Notes: generated by a model from the letters alone, not told the origin. A stretch of DNA of 36,803 bases from Perkinsus chesapeaki (GCA_013115145.1 JAAPAO010000359.1:1-36803); one strand, 5' to 3'; positions 11,601 to 21,164 are shown, counted from the stretch's first letter. A program made the numbers and translations.

Positions 11601-11803
11601 CCAAGTACTTTGGTGGTGAACATATTGTGTCGCGGGAGGACGTGGCGCGCACTTTGTTTGGGAAGTATGCTCCGGCCAATGCCAGTATCGCCCCGAGGAT
11701 GCCTCTGTCCCCTCGGAATTCGGCTGCGGTCAACAAGCGCCACCTCGGCAACGGGCCAGGGCCACCGGCTCCGTCGTCGTCATCTTTGCCGCGGAAAAAG
11801 TGA
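5602..11803 (+). CDS. Giant bridge-like lipid-transfer protein (BLTP2/FMP27/Hobbit-like), intronless
   Basis: A single open frame of 2,066 codons. An N-terminal hydrophobic segment (about residues 8-50) is followed by long stretches of alternating beta pattern, a short poly-Gln (about 126-133) and three acidic low-complexity loops encoded near 9840-9885, 10310-10360 and 10740-10800. The C-terminal part (about 1925-1985) has 'IFFKYIRFGDINALFSYKS', 'LKDVSLKVRHYV' and 'WTWRDCLDEWGS'. This resembles the ends of FMP27/Hobbit/KIAA0100/SABRE proteins, membrane-anchored repeating-beta-groove tubes that move lipids at ER contact sites. Family placement is by pattern and not secure against other bridge proteins such as Csf1. 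Codon use is strongly biased to C/G-ending codons from the first codons on. There is no ATG between 5399 and 5737; the first in-frame ATG is codon 46 (5738), inside the hydrophobic helix. The true start must be non-ATG or in an unseen upstream exon. Confidence 0.7.
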
Positions 11804-11927
11804 GCGTGATTGAAGCTGAAGTATTTGTGTACCATACGGTCATCAATTATTTATTATTTATTTTGCCAAGTGGATAACCGTGTCGAGTTTTAGTAGTGAA
11901 TTAGACAGCAGTATCATCATTAGCAGG

Positions 11928-12628
11928 ATGTCCCCCGAAGCATTCCCAACAGTACCAGCAGAGGCACTCTTACAGCAACCCCAGTGTGATGCGACAGCCG
12001 GAGGCCGAGACAGGAAGGTGTGTCAGTCTCGGTTATCCACTACTCGCTACTTGCACGCTTCAGGCACCGCAAGAGATATCAGCGGATGGTCAATCTCGAA
12101 TGACGACAAGGCCTTTGGACCCGGGCATTGCGCTTCCAAGTACGTTGCCTCCAAGCAGATGGATTCTTTGGCCATGCGGTTCCTTAGGTTCCGATGCCGA
12201 TTTCCGAAATGACAGTGGGCTTCGGCGTAAGTTACTTACCAGGGACCACTCGACCGACACTAGTATGGTCTTGGAGAGCCCTACGGAAGCTAGTCGAGAG
12301 CGAGCTTATCGCATCTACCACATTTTACTAAAGGTGGTGCTGGCTTTCCTAGCGACCATGCTCACTATGGCATATTTCTTGTGGGGCCCTCCGGTAACAA
12401 TTTCGTTTTATATTTGCCTTGTTAATCCCCGAGTAGGCACTGGCGATGAGACCTAACCTCCCTACCATGCCGAGTGGAGCTGTCATTGTTGGTAACACCG
12501 CTGAACCCCCTGCTGTAGCAGTCGCCGCCCCACTCGAGAGCAACTCTGCCGACTTTACACGACAATACTTTCTGGATGTCCAGCCATCACTAACGCCTAC
12601 TGGCCGTCGTCGCCATTATCGATTATGA
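11928..12628 (+). CDS. Small single-pass membrane protein, 3 exons, unknown function
   Basis: Exons 11928-12017, 12064-12393 and 12437-12628 join in phase 0 through GT-AG introns of 46 and 43 bp, giving 203 residues. The only clear feature is a hydrophobic helix encoded near 12316-12387 (ILLKVVLAFLATMLTMAYFL), preceded by a charged SRERAYRIYH stretch, as expected at a membrane border. The C-terminal part is Ala/Pro rich and ends in a basic GRRRHYRL. There is no signal peptide at the start, so the N-terminal side is probably cytosolic; topology is inferred. I do not recognise the family. The gene lies 124 bases downstream of the giant gene on the same strand. Confidence 0.6.
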
Positions 12629-13126
12629 TTACTCCTATTTAGTTCGTAGCTCAGTACTGTATATGATGATGATGACGTAGCCTTGACAGAATCGACTTAG
12701 AAGTGTGTTAGTAGTACATTGCATGTCGCAGCGACGTCGTTATTACGATGAATATTTATTTTTAGAATGGTGGTCGGTTCTGCCAGTGTACTCTTGCTAT
12801 CTTTGCATACTGCTGATTCAACAACAATCTATGTTTGTTGTTGCGTTCCAGTACTCTCCGAAAGTGGTTACAACGAATCCGTTCTCGTGAAGGTTCTCCC
12901 TCCATTTGATACAAAATCAGACCTCAGATATTCAATACTACGTAACGAAACAATGTCTTTGATGGGAAGCCCATAATCGACAGCCATGTTCCTTGAATCG
13001 CTAATGACCGATAAAGAGTGTATTTCGAAAACCCCCCTTAGGCGACGTTTTTACGATCTTCCGGCGGGACTATTTAACACAATGAAGCTATTCTCTGAAA
13101 CATGCAACAACACCATATGTTAATGA
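12629..13126. other. Spacer at convergent strand switch, with one weak open frame
   Basis: Between the plus-strand membrane protein and the minus-strand hydroxylase. The only candidate is a 69-codon plus-strand frame at 12767-12976 that begins with ATG and a hydrophobic N-terminus (MVVGSASVLLLSL). It has no family resemblance and could be chance. Otherwise nothing is recognised. Both flanking genes end towards this segment, so it should hold their 3' ends. Confidence 0.4.
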
Positions 13127-15238
13127 TCAGGAATTAGCAATGCTTTCGAACTTCCCCGGAGTCGGCATGTACATCCCACGAAGCTCGGGGTCCCACAAGC
13201 CTTTTATTGGATACTCGTAACTGCTGATATCGTAATTCATCGACACACTAGGGCGGTTCCTACCCGATCTCATCGGCCATCTTTTTATACTCTTGCAGCT
13301 TGTCAAGTCTGATCTTCTCGAATTCAGTGTGTCCATTAAAACAACTGAACAAGCCGCATCACTTGAACCATAAATGGCATCTCACTTGGTAAATATCCAA
13401 GGCTTCTCCACAAGATCGGGGTGCATCGTTCCCACGACAATATGCCAGTGTTCTTCACTTCCCTCATGACGATACCAGTGGTCCACACCTGAGAGACCAT
13501 CTCCATCACTCCACTAGCTGGCATGCCTACTGTCATCGAATGTTATAATCTCCCCAGGCTTCAATTCTCTTTCATCGTCTCCACAGCCAACCCAAACTCC
13601 CTCGCAGCCGATCAACCCCATGATACTCGTAAGCCGTGCGTTGGTTCCGCCGTTATGCCGTACCACTTTAGTGCCTGCAAGCCCTTCTGACAGGGTACCA
13701 CTTCTCACCATACCAGGTGTCATCCGGATAATGGTGATCTCCTCGTTGTTATAAGAGACATACGGCAAACCTTGAAAGCTCTTCGTCGCCCGAGTCTTCC
13801 CCGGCAGTGCTTTTATCAGACGCTTTGATGTCTTCGGAAATATTGCCTACACGAGCTTAAGTTAACTAATCATAGGTAAAGGACCTACGATGGAAATTTG
13901 GGAAATAAGTAGGATACCGTATCATACACTCTGGCCATGATACTAACCGGCTGTTTATAATAAAAGGCCTGCAGCAAATCAAAGGGCCGCACTAACAGGT
14001 GTATAGGCTACAATACGGTCATCATCCCTGTTTGCCTTGTTGGCCCTACTACTATGCCCTAGGCAAGAATACACTACCATATAATGCACTCATGTTTCGA
14101 TTAATTATTCTCATGGAATTCAACCCGATAAGTTCATTATTTAGTCACACAAAGATTTCATGCCCCTCTACGATCCAGCATGCCTAAAGCCCACGCTAAC
14201 TCTGTTCCGTAGTAGCATTTATGAAAACTATCCCTTCCTCAGGAGCAGGCCCTCATCCTAGAACTCACATCAGAGAAGGCCGTCGGAGCTCTCTCAGTAT
14301 ACAACTGATAGGATTGCCACTTCCCACCAGGGTCTGTCAGCATCGGCTGAACATCTTGCATCGTCCATCTAACCTGCCATCCACTCCTATCCCCAACCCT
14401 GCCTCCAGTACCCTACCCCACGTATCGATGCACGCAGCTCCCTCTCTATCACACCGCGGTTATCAAGAAGGACCTGCAAGAACCCTCACCTTTCCAAATC
14501 TCCAAACGGCGCACCTTGTTCATTGGCAGCTCCCTATCATCATCCCACCATACCTGAGGTGCCCTCAACCCCGGTATAAATATCGCTGGCGTCTGCAGTA
14601 TCGACGTCCACTGTATCGGTCGCTCGCCACTCCATTCGTATTTCCGCGCTTCCTCGAAGAACTACAGCAACCTTGCAACCTTCACCACTGGCTGCCCACC
14701 TGCTCCGCCAGCTCCCAATGTCCTGATTGCTTCAGCAGCACCATAGAAGTGGCGTAGTGATACTGCGTCGCCCTGACCAGTCGACATACGAGCATGCCGC
14801 ACTAATCCTTCCAACCTCTCCTGGAACGGCGACTTCGTTGCGAATTCCGCCGTGCACACCGGGTGGAGCGCCAATTTCCGGGCGAATCCAACTGCGTAGG
14901 GATACAGCTCTGGACGCCTGTACTCTAGTAACGATACTGCGCATGCGTGCAGACCTTCGGGCTCTACCACTCTGAAGATGAAGTTGAGCAAGTGTCGGTA
15001 TGAGATAGCGTACTGATGCAATAAATCTTGGTAGAGCGTAACTGCCCTATCGAAGAGTGCATCTGCCCTCTCCTGGGAGCTCCTTATCAAACGCTGTAGT
15101 ATGCTGCTAGACTCATTCGTTCGACACACTCTATTGTACCTGTGGAGCAGGAAAGCTGCTCTAGTGCCATCAGGCCCCCCTCACAGTGAACAGAGGTCTC
15201 TTGTACTTCAGGGATTTAATACCAAGTTTCATTTCCAT
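13127..15238 (-). CDS. Aspartyl/asparaginyl beta-hydroxylase family protein with helical N-terminus, 10 exons
   Basis: Fe(II)/2-oxoglutarate oxygenase of the Asp_Arg_Hydrox type. Exons 15238-15207, 15139-14700, 14648-14515, 14473-14417, 14373-14269, 13846-13714, 13674-13531, 13488-13386, 13344-13264 and 13223-13127 keep frame and give 441 residues. The order of motifs fits the family: 'TPAIFIPGLRAPQVWW', then an IERELRAS helix, 'GGKWQSYQLY', 'FPKTSKRLI', 'MTPGTKVVRHNGGTNARL' with the first iron His, 'KPGEIITFDDSVDHWYRH' with the second iron His, and 'HIVVGTMHPDLVEKPW'. The first ~150 residues are helical, loosely like the TPR part of animal ASPH. The tail after HPDL is extended by about 60 residues. 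An extra phase-0 exon at 14007-13918 is possible inside the 422-bp intron. No signal peptide is visible, so location is unclear. The first exon is the least certain. Confidence 0.8.
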
Positions 15239-15506
15239 CACACGACCCTAGTGAATGTAAGGTGCAAGTGATATAACAAGGCCTGCCGATTCTGAGGTCG
15301 ACCTCGGGTAAGCTGTCAACACAACGGTGATACCACTTTCCACAAGGTTATGGTAAAGAGGGTTTCCTTTGGGAGGATTAGGAAACCCCTTTTCCCCTCA
15401 CTAAGCACCCCAGCGAAGGAGCTCCGCTAATTTCATTACAACTCTGTCCACCATTGATATTTCCCAGAATCTCTTAGCACACTATCACCCCCCCCTACTA
15501 CTACTA
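15239..15506. other. Intergenic spacer
   Basis: Short spacer upstream of the hydroxylase. Repeated cta/tac triplets (plus strand, near 15490-15512) lie at its edge. No gene, RNA or clear regulatory element is seen. Confidence 0.4.
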
Positions 15507-15692
15507 CTACTCGTCCAGGTACGCATCAGCAAGTTGCTTCGTCCGTTGAACCGTCGTCTGTTCAACTGCCTTGGCGAGGTTCCTCTCCAATAGCTTGAAT
15601 TTCGCATCAACCACACGATTATCAATGGCCGCCAGTATTGTTCCCCGAGATGCGGCTGCCAAGAGGTAGGCCTTTCTCGAGGCCAATGCCAT
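15507..15692 (-). CDS. Hypothetical small alpha-helical protein or 3' exon
   Basis: A 61-codon frame begins with ATG at 15692 and runs through an Ala/Lys-rich amphipathic pattern (RKAYLLAAASRG, then VDAKFKLLERNLAKAVEQ) to ...ADAYLDE, followed by four consecutive TAG codons. Composition and periodicity look like real coding sequence. A second ATG-starting stretch upstream (about 15802-15742 on the same strand, beginning MEMAFGLIATRDVL) may be an earlier exon, but I found no phase-consistent splice between them. I recognise no family. It lies in the minus-strand block between the hydroxylase and another small gene. Confidence 0.4.
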   Translation of the reverse strand: MALASRKAYLLAAASRGTILAAIDNRVVDAKFKLLERNLAKAVEQTTVQRTKQLADAYLDE

Positions 15693-15955
15693 TGGGCAAA
15701 AACTCTACCAGTACGTGCGGTGCTGCCCACACCCCGGCTAACCCCCGTGTCTAGACTCGAGCACATCTCTTGTTGCAATCAGTCCAAAGGCCATCTCCAT
15801 GCGTAGAAGCCCTTCAAGAGGACCAACTGAACTAGACTATGAAGTGTAAATTGTCGCTTCCCCGTAGCCAGCCGCCCTTGTCTAACAACCCAACACCAGA
15901 AGTGTGAATCCTTAACAGAAAGTCAACTGAATAAATATATCATTCTCCTTAGCTT

Positions 15956-16494
15956 TCACTTGCCCTTAGTTTTATCCTCTCCTTTAGCAGGCTTCTTAGT
16001 CTCCATTGCCTTCCTTTGTTTCTCTTCCCTCTCCTGTTCAGCTCTCTTATGACTGTACTCATAGACTCTCTGGGCTATATCACCATGGTCCATCACGCCA
16101 TCCCTGTGATCAGTGAATAACAACTAACCAGCTGCGGCCGACTTACGCTGATTTTCTTCGAAGCTTCTGATACACATCTTGGAAGTTGTCGAGGTGAGAC
16201 AGACGCGCACTTGGCCTGAAGAGGGTAAACACTGGAGCCGTACTCTCATTAGCATTTTGATTATTATAATCACCATTATAGATATAATAATAATTAATAC
16301 ATATAGTAAGTATTGTGGCTTGTGATGTGCTCGATGATTTGTCATTTACACCTACACATTTCTTGGATTGAGTTAATCCACAAGACGGATTCCCAGTGTC
16401 GAAATTGGACATCCCAATAAGGCACTTTCCCAACCGACGCATATGAGAATTCCGATCATAGTCCACTTTACACTTAATACCATACAACAGCCAT
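15956..16494 (-). CDS. Small charged coiled-coil protein, 3 exons, unknown function
   Basis: Exons 16494-16481, 16215-16147 and 16103-15956 join in phase to 76 residues. The last two are well supported: donor GTAAGT at 16146 and acceptor CACAG at 16104 restore one frame across a 43-bp intron. The product has 'LDNFQDVYQKLRRKSADG', then a long Lys/Glu/Arg helix (RAEQEREEKQRKAMETKK) and a lysine-rich end. The first exon is tiny and its intron is long (265 bp) and AT-rich, so the start is tentative. No family is recognised. The length and charge resemble small subunits of larger complexes, but that is only a guess. Confidence 0.5.
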
Positions 16495-16591
16495 CTCCAA
16501 CCACTCGTTTACAAGATTCCTGGCTTAATCAGTAATCACCCTACCGCACCGCTGACCCGCTTTATGTTCCTGTGATTCCCATAACCCTTCC

Positions 16592-16914
16592 CTAGTACCC
16601 TTGTCCACTAGCTTCTTCCTTTTCCATCTTCTTTTCCCTTTCCTCACTCTCTCTTAACATCTGTGTCAGCCAGCTGCCACCGGTACTACTTTGTGTGGCT
16701 GCTGTTGCTGTGGTTGTAGCTTCCCTATGGGATCATCTCAGTACCCTATCTACCACAACATAAGTCATTACTCTTTGGGTTTCTCCTTCAGAGTCTCATT
16801 AACCCATTGAGTGCCGCTAGACTCAGTTGTAGCGAAGGTCCGAGTGAGCGTGCGGGCCATGGCCAGTCGAGCGATACCGACAGTGGGACGGACGGCTGAT
16901 GTGAGGGAGTTCAT
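16592..16914 (-). CDS. Small protein with probable mitochondrial targeting sequence, 2 exons
   Basis: Exons 16914-16772 and 16724-16592 join through a 47-bp GT-AG intron in phase 2, giving 91 residues. The first ~27 residues have no acidic residue and contain several Arg (MNSLTSAVRPTVGIARLAMA, then RTLTRTFATT), which is typical of a mitochondrial presequence. The mature part is short and charged (TQWVNETLKEKPKEE; SWLTQMLRESEEREKKMEKEE). Its size and charged helix recall small mitochondrial factors such as ATP-synthase inhibitor, but key residues of that family are not clear and I do not assign it. It is 97 bases upstream of the neighbouring small gene on the same strand. Confidence 0.55.
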
Positions 16915-17038
16915 CGAAAATGAGTTTCCTAGAAATTTTCAATGGCTCGAGAATGACCCAACACAATCGAGAAGTGACCATGAAAAGCAGCGACAAGGCT
17001 GGGAAAGAGCAGCCTCGGAAGGGCGGCGGTGGAGGAGG

Positions 17039-17567
17039 TTAGAGTCTGTATTGGACAAGGGCAACGGACTCTGAGGGACAATGACGGACTTAGTGTAATG
17101 GAGAGGTACCTGGTATTATAACAGGAATAAGGCTATTCTTAATGACGTGTAGATGTATTGGATGATTCATATAATCCTTCCAACCATTTTCATCATCAAA
17201 CTTAGCGAGGATCATAAGATCATAATTTCTAGCGGGATCAAGGCCGATATCTCTGTGTACCTGGATAACACAAGGAGACAGTTTTTGTGTCGAAGCTCAA
17301 CTTCACAACTTGATAAATAAAACAGGTTACCTTGAATCCTCTAATGGATGGTATTTTATCAACCATATTATTCAAAGCATCTATTGTCTCCTGTATAGCC
17401 TCCTCTGTGACACCCTTCTGGAACTTGAAGGTCACCATATGCCCGATTTTCGGGCAGTCTGTCGAAGGGGTCACACCGGCAGTAGCCATTGTAAAAGTGA
17501 GTAACAGTAACATTACGAATACAATGGCTGGAGTATGCAAAACCTGTCGGATTTTGCCGAATTTCAT
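17039..17567 (-). CDS. Dabb-domain (stress-responsive A/B barrel) protein 1, with signal anchor
   Basis: Exons 17567-17331, 17260-17110 and 17070-17039 give 139 residues. An N-terminal hydrophobic segment (VLHTPAIVFVMLLLLTFTMA) precedes the Dabb signature 'GHMVTFKFQKGVTEEAI', then 'DIGLDPARNYDLMILAKFDD' and 'MNHPIHLHVIK'. Dabb domains are small dimeric alpha/beta barrels known from plant stress proteins and some cyclases; the function here is unknown. The hydrophobic start suggests secretion or membrane attachment, unlike paralogue 2. The gene shares its three-exon layout (introns in phases 0 and 1, middle exon of exactly 151 nt) with the three other Dabb genes. Its middle exon and adjacent intron end are almost identical to those of paralogue 2. 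Start chosen at the ATG just before the hydrophobic segment. Confidence 0.85.
17163..17290. repeat. Conversion tract copy A (identical to 17963-18090)
   Basis: 128 bases identical to 17963-18090, an offset of exactly 800. The tract covers most of the middle exon of Dabb gene 1 and the last 30 bases of its first intron. Identity stops sharply inside the intron (next bases cgaagc versus gcttcc). On the other side it falls off after one mismatch at 17162 and several more beyond 17150. Confidence 0.95.
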
Positions 17568-17835
17568 CAACTTTTTTGCTCGCCAACGTGTGCAAGTGAG
17601 CATGCATTTCAACACTGATTTCCGTTCCCTTTGCCGGAGCGAGCAGGCCAAGACCTCTCTGTGGAGGCAGGACATCGATTAAGATTGCTGACCGAGTACA
17701 CCAGTACCTCTTCCAGCGAAGTTGAGAGGCTTCTGTCGAGCAACACAAACATAGAACCAAAAAGTTACAGCGAAAACCTTATTATTGGATAAAAACGAAG
17801 TTGTCAGAGACAACCGGCGATAACGTACGAAAAAA

Positions 17836-18261
17836 TCAAAGCTTGTACTGCACTGATGCCCGGGCCTCTGAATAGCAGCGTTGTAGTGACAAGGATAAAG
17901 GAAAGCTACCTGGTATTATAATAGGACCGGTGCAGTTCTTAATGACATCTAGATGTATTGGGTGATTCATATAATCCTTCCAACCATTTTCATCATCAAA
18001 CTTAGCGAGGATCATAAGATCATAATTTCTAGCGGGATCAAGGCCGATATCTCTGTGTACCTGGATAACACAAGGAGACAGTTTTTGTGTGCTTCCACCT
18101 ACCTCGTAATGTCTAATTGAAGGTATCTTGCCCACCATTCCTTCTAGACCATCAACTGCTTTCTGGATGGCCTCCTCCGTGACACCCTCCTTAAACTTGA
18201 AGGCCACCATATGCCCGACCATCGGCCGGCCCCCTTGAGAATGCTCCGTACTGGATGTCAT
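17836..18261 (-). CDS. Dabb-domain protein 2, no signal sequence
   Basis: Exons 18261-18103, 18060-17910 and 17867-17836 give 113 residues. The signature is 'GHMVAFKFKEGVTEEAI' followed by 'GMVGKIPSIRHYE', then the same second half as paralogue 1 (DIGLDPARNYDLMILAKFDD). The third exon ends ARASVQYKL, like VALVQYRL in paralogue 1, which supports the small last exon in both. The protein begins MTSSTEHSQGG with no hydrophobic segment and is probably cytosolic. Introns are 42 bp each. It sits 269 bases upstream of paralogue 1 in the same direction, a tandem pair. Confidence 0.85.
   Translation of the reverse strand: MTSSTEHSQGGRPMVGHMVAFKFKEGVTEEAIQKAVDGLEGMVGKIPSIRHYEVGGSTQKLSPCVIQVHRDIGLDPARNYDLMILAKFDDENGWKDYMNHPIHLDVIKNCTGPIIIPGSFPLSLSLQRCYSEARASVQYKL
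17963..18090. repeat. Conversion tract copy B (identical to 17163-17290)
   Basis: Partner of the 128-base tract in Dabb gene 2, covering the same part of exon 2 and the 3' end of intron 1. First exons of the two genes are clearly diverged in protein sequence, so the identity is local. Confidence 0.95.
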
Positions 18262-18764
18262 TTCCACTACTAAAAACACTGAAGTCCCTCAAGGCTTGAA
18301 GACCCATCGACCTCAACTATCCGGGGTGGCGGACGCCTGAGCCGATTTCACGGCACAATCTACAAAAAAGGACCTACTATGAAGTCTTGAAGCGCCTCCT
18401 TCTAGAGGACGCATGCGTGCAGGGCGGCGCCCTCTCTACAAATACCAGGCCCTTCTGAGCATGGACTATACATGCTCAGATCATCATCTGAGTTGGATGA
18501 AAAAGCTCCCGCATTCGTGGTGGTTCAAGGAAGTGGTATCCAGGGAAGGAGCTATCCAGGAGACACAGGGAGACTCTCCCTGGGAGAGGCTTTCCGATTG
18601 CGTCCACCTTCGACATCAATGCAGCAGCAAACGACTTCCGATGAAGATAGTCGTTTCCGTCCAATCATTCAGTAGATTGCTCCAATAATTCCCCAGCCCA
18701 ACAGAATCTCCCGATGTCGTACAACACAAAGCTACCTGGAAAGAAACAGTCGATGGCCCCCTCC
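18262..18764. other. Spacer between Dabb genes 2 and 3
   Basis: About 500 bases. A plus-strand frame at 18472-18675 starts with ATG and could encode 67 residues (ending SRFRPIIQ), with mildly coding-like composition. It has no family resemblance and runs against the local gene direction. A pair of inverted segments (gggagactctccc, near 18569-18581) is present. I annotate no gene. Confidence 0.4.
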
Positions 18765-19168
18765 CTAAGCATCATCTTCAAACTGCATAGCTACTCGGGT
18801 GCCTAAAGATCCATAGGCTCCCGCTTGCCCCCCCACTGCCTACCTGGTACGATCGCTGGCTTTATGTAGTTCTCTATAATGCCCAAATGAATCGGATTGG
18901 TAGAATAATTCTTATAAGCGTCGATGTCGTTGAACTTGACGATGAGCATGAAGTCTTGATTCCTCTCGGGATCCAAGCCTAGGTCGAACTTAACCTAAAG
19001 ATATTCGCCTCAGTGAGCTATACAATTCCACATGTGCCCGACCTTAAGATTCCCCACGGCAGGTATACTGTTGTTCATCGACAAGCACTGCTCAGTCAGC
19101 TCCTTGATGACAGGTTCTGACAGGCCCTTTTTGAGCTTGAAGGATACCATATGAGTGATGCTCGGCAT
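18765..19168 (-). CDS. Dabb-domain protein 3
   Basis: Exons 19168-19043, 18994-18844 and 18802-18765 give 104 residues. The signature is 'THMVSFKLKKGLSEPVI', then 'DLGLDPERNQDFMLIVKFND' and 'STNPIHLGIIE'. It has the same intron positions and phases as its paralogues (48 and 41 bp) and the same 151-nt middle exon. The last exon encodes TRVAMQFEDDA. There is no signal sequence when the start is placed at 19168, just before PSITHMV. It is more diverged from paralogues 1 and 2 than they are from each other and closer in its second half to paralogue 4. Confidence 0.85.
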
Positions 19169-19539
19169 GCCTTTAAAAACAACAGTGGCACTGAGTTTAT
19201 AACAAAGAACGGTTGAGCAGCAACCTACGGGAGCGGTCAAGTTAACTCCAACGGAGGTCCAATGGATATATTGTCCACCCTCGAAAACGTATACCCGCCT
19301 GAGATGACGTTCCGTCATATCTGGATGAGCAGGTGAAATTCACCCGCCGTGAAGTTACAAAAAGAATCCCTTCATGAGTCATGAAGGGTCCATCGTCATG
19401 GTTCACGACGCGTCCGATTAGTCGAACTTGCGAGGGATGCTCTTTCTGGAGAGCCCAGGGTAACAGTATTTATGGTATTGGTAAGGTAGTGTGACCCGGG
19501 CGGCGAAGAGTAACCCATGGTCTCCTCATCGGATGAGGC

Positions 19540-19833
19540 TCATCCAACGCATGGGCCCGTCGCATCGCAAGTGACCGCTAACACATCCTTTGTTACAACA
19601 TCGAACAAATTAGCATTCGAATCTCCCCTTTGATTGCTCAACACCAAACGGAAAAAAATAAACGGTGTGAGGGCGGCGGCGGCGACAGTTAGGACGCGAA
19701 CTGGACGGCTACACGGGTGCCTGAGAGGTGAGGTGGAGATGGATTGAAGTACGATTCCAGTGGAATCATTCCACGAGTCCGAATTTTCCCCGAAATTCCC
19801 TTTGCTCGGAATCCGGACCTCGGATGCCTGCAT
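19540..19833 (-). CDS. Hypothetical single-pass membrane protein
   Basis: 97 codons from the ATG at 19833 with no intron. A Ser/Asn-rich N-terminal half is followed by one hydrophobic helix (VLTVAAAALTPFIFFRLVLS) and a short polar tail ending TGPCVG. Family unknown. The first codons and the upstream sequence lie in a block homologous to the region upstream of the hypothetical gene at 20686-21159. Coding status is moderately supported by the clean ATG, helix and directional context only. Confidence 0.4.
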   Translation of the reverse strand: MQASEVRIPSKGNFGENSDSWNDSTGIVLQSISTSPLRHPCSRPVRVLTVAAAALTPFIFFRLVLSNQRGDSNANLFDVVTKDVLAVTCDATGPCVG

Positions 19834-19898
19834 ATATTCCAACTCTTCATCACGACATAAATAAAGCAACAGGGGATTCTCTAGATAACAGATGAAAA
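19773..19898 (-). repeat. Shared 5' block, copy A
   Basis: Similar to 21171-21285. On the plus strand the common parts are an attccctt stretch, gatgc-tgcatatat-cc, -actct, a cacgac/cacgcc stretch and ctctagataac(a/g)gat. It covers the first codons of the 19540-19833 gene and its upstream region. Confidence 0.6.
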
Positions 19899-20685
19899 AT
19901 GCCCAAGCTGTTGGACAGACTCATACTCTACATCACTATCTTCTCCTGATAGCCTTTTCAACAACTTTTTCCTTCATCAGAACCAGGTTTAGGGTTTACG
20001 TTCGATCTGCGTTTTTGTGAATATATTTCGATAGGTTGTGGCACGATCATTGTGCATTACGAAGATACATTGCATCTTATGGCAGGCGTGGAGTGTCCGA
20101 GGCCGTGCAGTGCACGGCATGTACCACACTCATCAACTCTGGAGTCATTTCCAAGCCAACATGGCTTTCGGAGATCGAGCGGAGGACCTTCAAGAAATAT
20201 CTTGTCCTCGAGCGGTTCGTGATGCTCGAAAATGAACCTGTATGGTGGTTCGTCTGATGCCAGTTCATTTTCATGGATCCTATCAAAAACACCCCCTGGC
20301 TCAAGAACGCATTATCCACCTGCACAGTGGACCGAACACATTAACATCGAAACTATTAAATCATCTAATTTAAATGGCCGAATCTCTCCAGCAACAGACC
20401 GGCCTTATCTCCAGACTCTGGAGTCCAGAGTAGCTCACGAACCTTACAAAATCCCGTTGGGCACAGATTACTCGTTCATTGCTCCAAATATTTTTTTGCT
20501 ACTATGATAGTAGTACTAGCCACTTGCAATAAGAACGCAGGTACGACATGCAGTTGAGAAAACCTTTAGCCATACAACGGTAGATATCCTCAATCGTCGC
20601 GTCAACGGGATGACTTTCCCCCGTGAATACGTTGACGAGTCGCCATGTTTATCTCCTCACGTTGCACTTTCTTCTTTTTTTACGA
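19834..20685. other. Long stretch without a supported gene
   Basis: Several overlapping frames of 60-90 codons exist on both strands between 20036 and 20507, but none has a recognisable domain, clear splice partners or consistent composition. The plus-strand frame at 20232-20507 and the minus-strand frame at 20077-20325 contradict each other. The segment contains the upstream region of the membrane protein at 19540-19833. Confidence 0.4.
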
Positions 20686-21159
20686 TCAAATTGGCTTTCG
20701 CGGCAACAAGCGGGCATTTATAGCCATCACATCTTCAAATTCTTTGAGTAAGACAGGATACACAAATAGACCGCCATGCCTTGCCTCGAAGATGGCTTCA
20801 TCCAGAGCCCCACTTCCGCTCGCTATGACGGCATTATCAATCTTCTTAAATGATCTGGGCTTTTCGCCCATTGTACCGACATTCCTCTCTTCTGTCTCAA
20901 TATTGTAGGAGAAGAATGACAGTCTAATAATCGCACAACCTCTAGACATGCACGCATCTGCATCTCGGTTGTTGAGGTCTTGTTTCAAGGATGGGGCAAG
21001 GCTGAAGGCATCGTCCAGCGTCCTTGGTACGTCAATGGAATTCTCCTCTTCATTCTCCGGTATCAAGATAATCAATGAAAGTTTCAACATCATCGGGATT
21101 AGACATGATTGTGGTTTTAGTAAGTCGATGGTCAAAAGAATTTGTCGTGAGAGATACAT
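20686..21159 (-). CDS. Hypothetical intronless protein preceded by spliced-leader-like 13-mer
   Basis: 157 codons from the ATG at 21159 to TGA at 20686, uninterrupted. The N-terminus is moderately hydrophobic (LLKPQSCLIPMMLKLSLIIL). An acidic stretch (ENEEENSIDVPRTLDD) follows, then a more globular part with 'IDNAVIASGSGALDEAIFEA' and 'HGGLFVYPVLLKEFEDV'. I recognise no family. The gene is AT-richer than its neighbours and lacks the introns typical of the block. Five bases upstream of the ATG is ATTTTGGCTCAAG. The uninterrupted length supports it being real, but no homologue confirms it. Confidence 0.5.
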   Translation of the reverse strand: MYLSRQILLTIDLLKPQSCLIPMMLKLSLIILIPENEEENSIDVPRTLDDAFSLAPSLKQDLNNRDADACMSRGCAIIRLSFFSYNIETEERNVGTMGEKPRSFKKIDNAVIASGSGALDEAIFEARHGGLFVYPVLLKEFEDVMAINARLLPRKPI

Positions 21160-21164
21160 TTTAT

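Noticed and set aside
13382-13384. TGA after WIFTK as the hydroxylase stop
   Set aside because: A GT donor at 13385 joins in phase to exon 13344-13264 and then 13223-13127, both coding-like; the shorter form remains a fallback.
14221-14757. Plus-strand 178-codon frame
   Set aside because: Opposite the spliced hydroxylase exons, whose motifs (IPGL, GKWQSYQLY) are unambiguous; the plus frame is a Pro-rich shadow.
16811-17074. Plus-strand 87-codon frame
   Set aside because: Opposite the first exon of the mitochondrial-type small protein and the last exon of Dabb gene 1, both in phase-consistent minus-strand genes.
20295-20304. TGGCTCAAG as another relict spliced leader
   Set aside because: Nine bases only, no supported gene start behind it; expected by chance about 0.3 times.
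20645-20908. Plus-strand 87-codon frame
   Set aside because: Opposite the longer uninterrupted minus-strand frame 20686-21159, which has a better-placed ATG.
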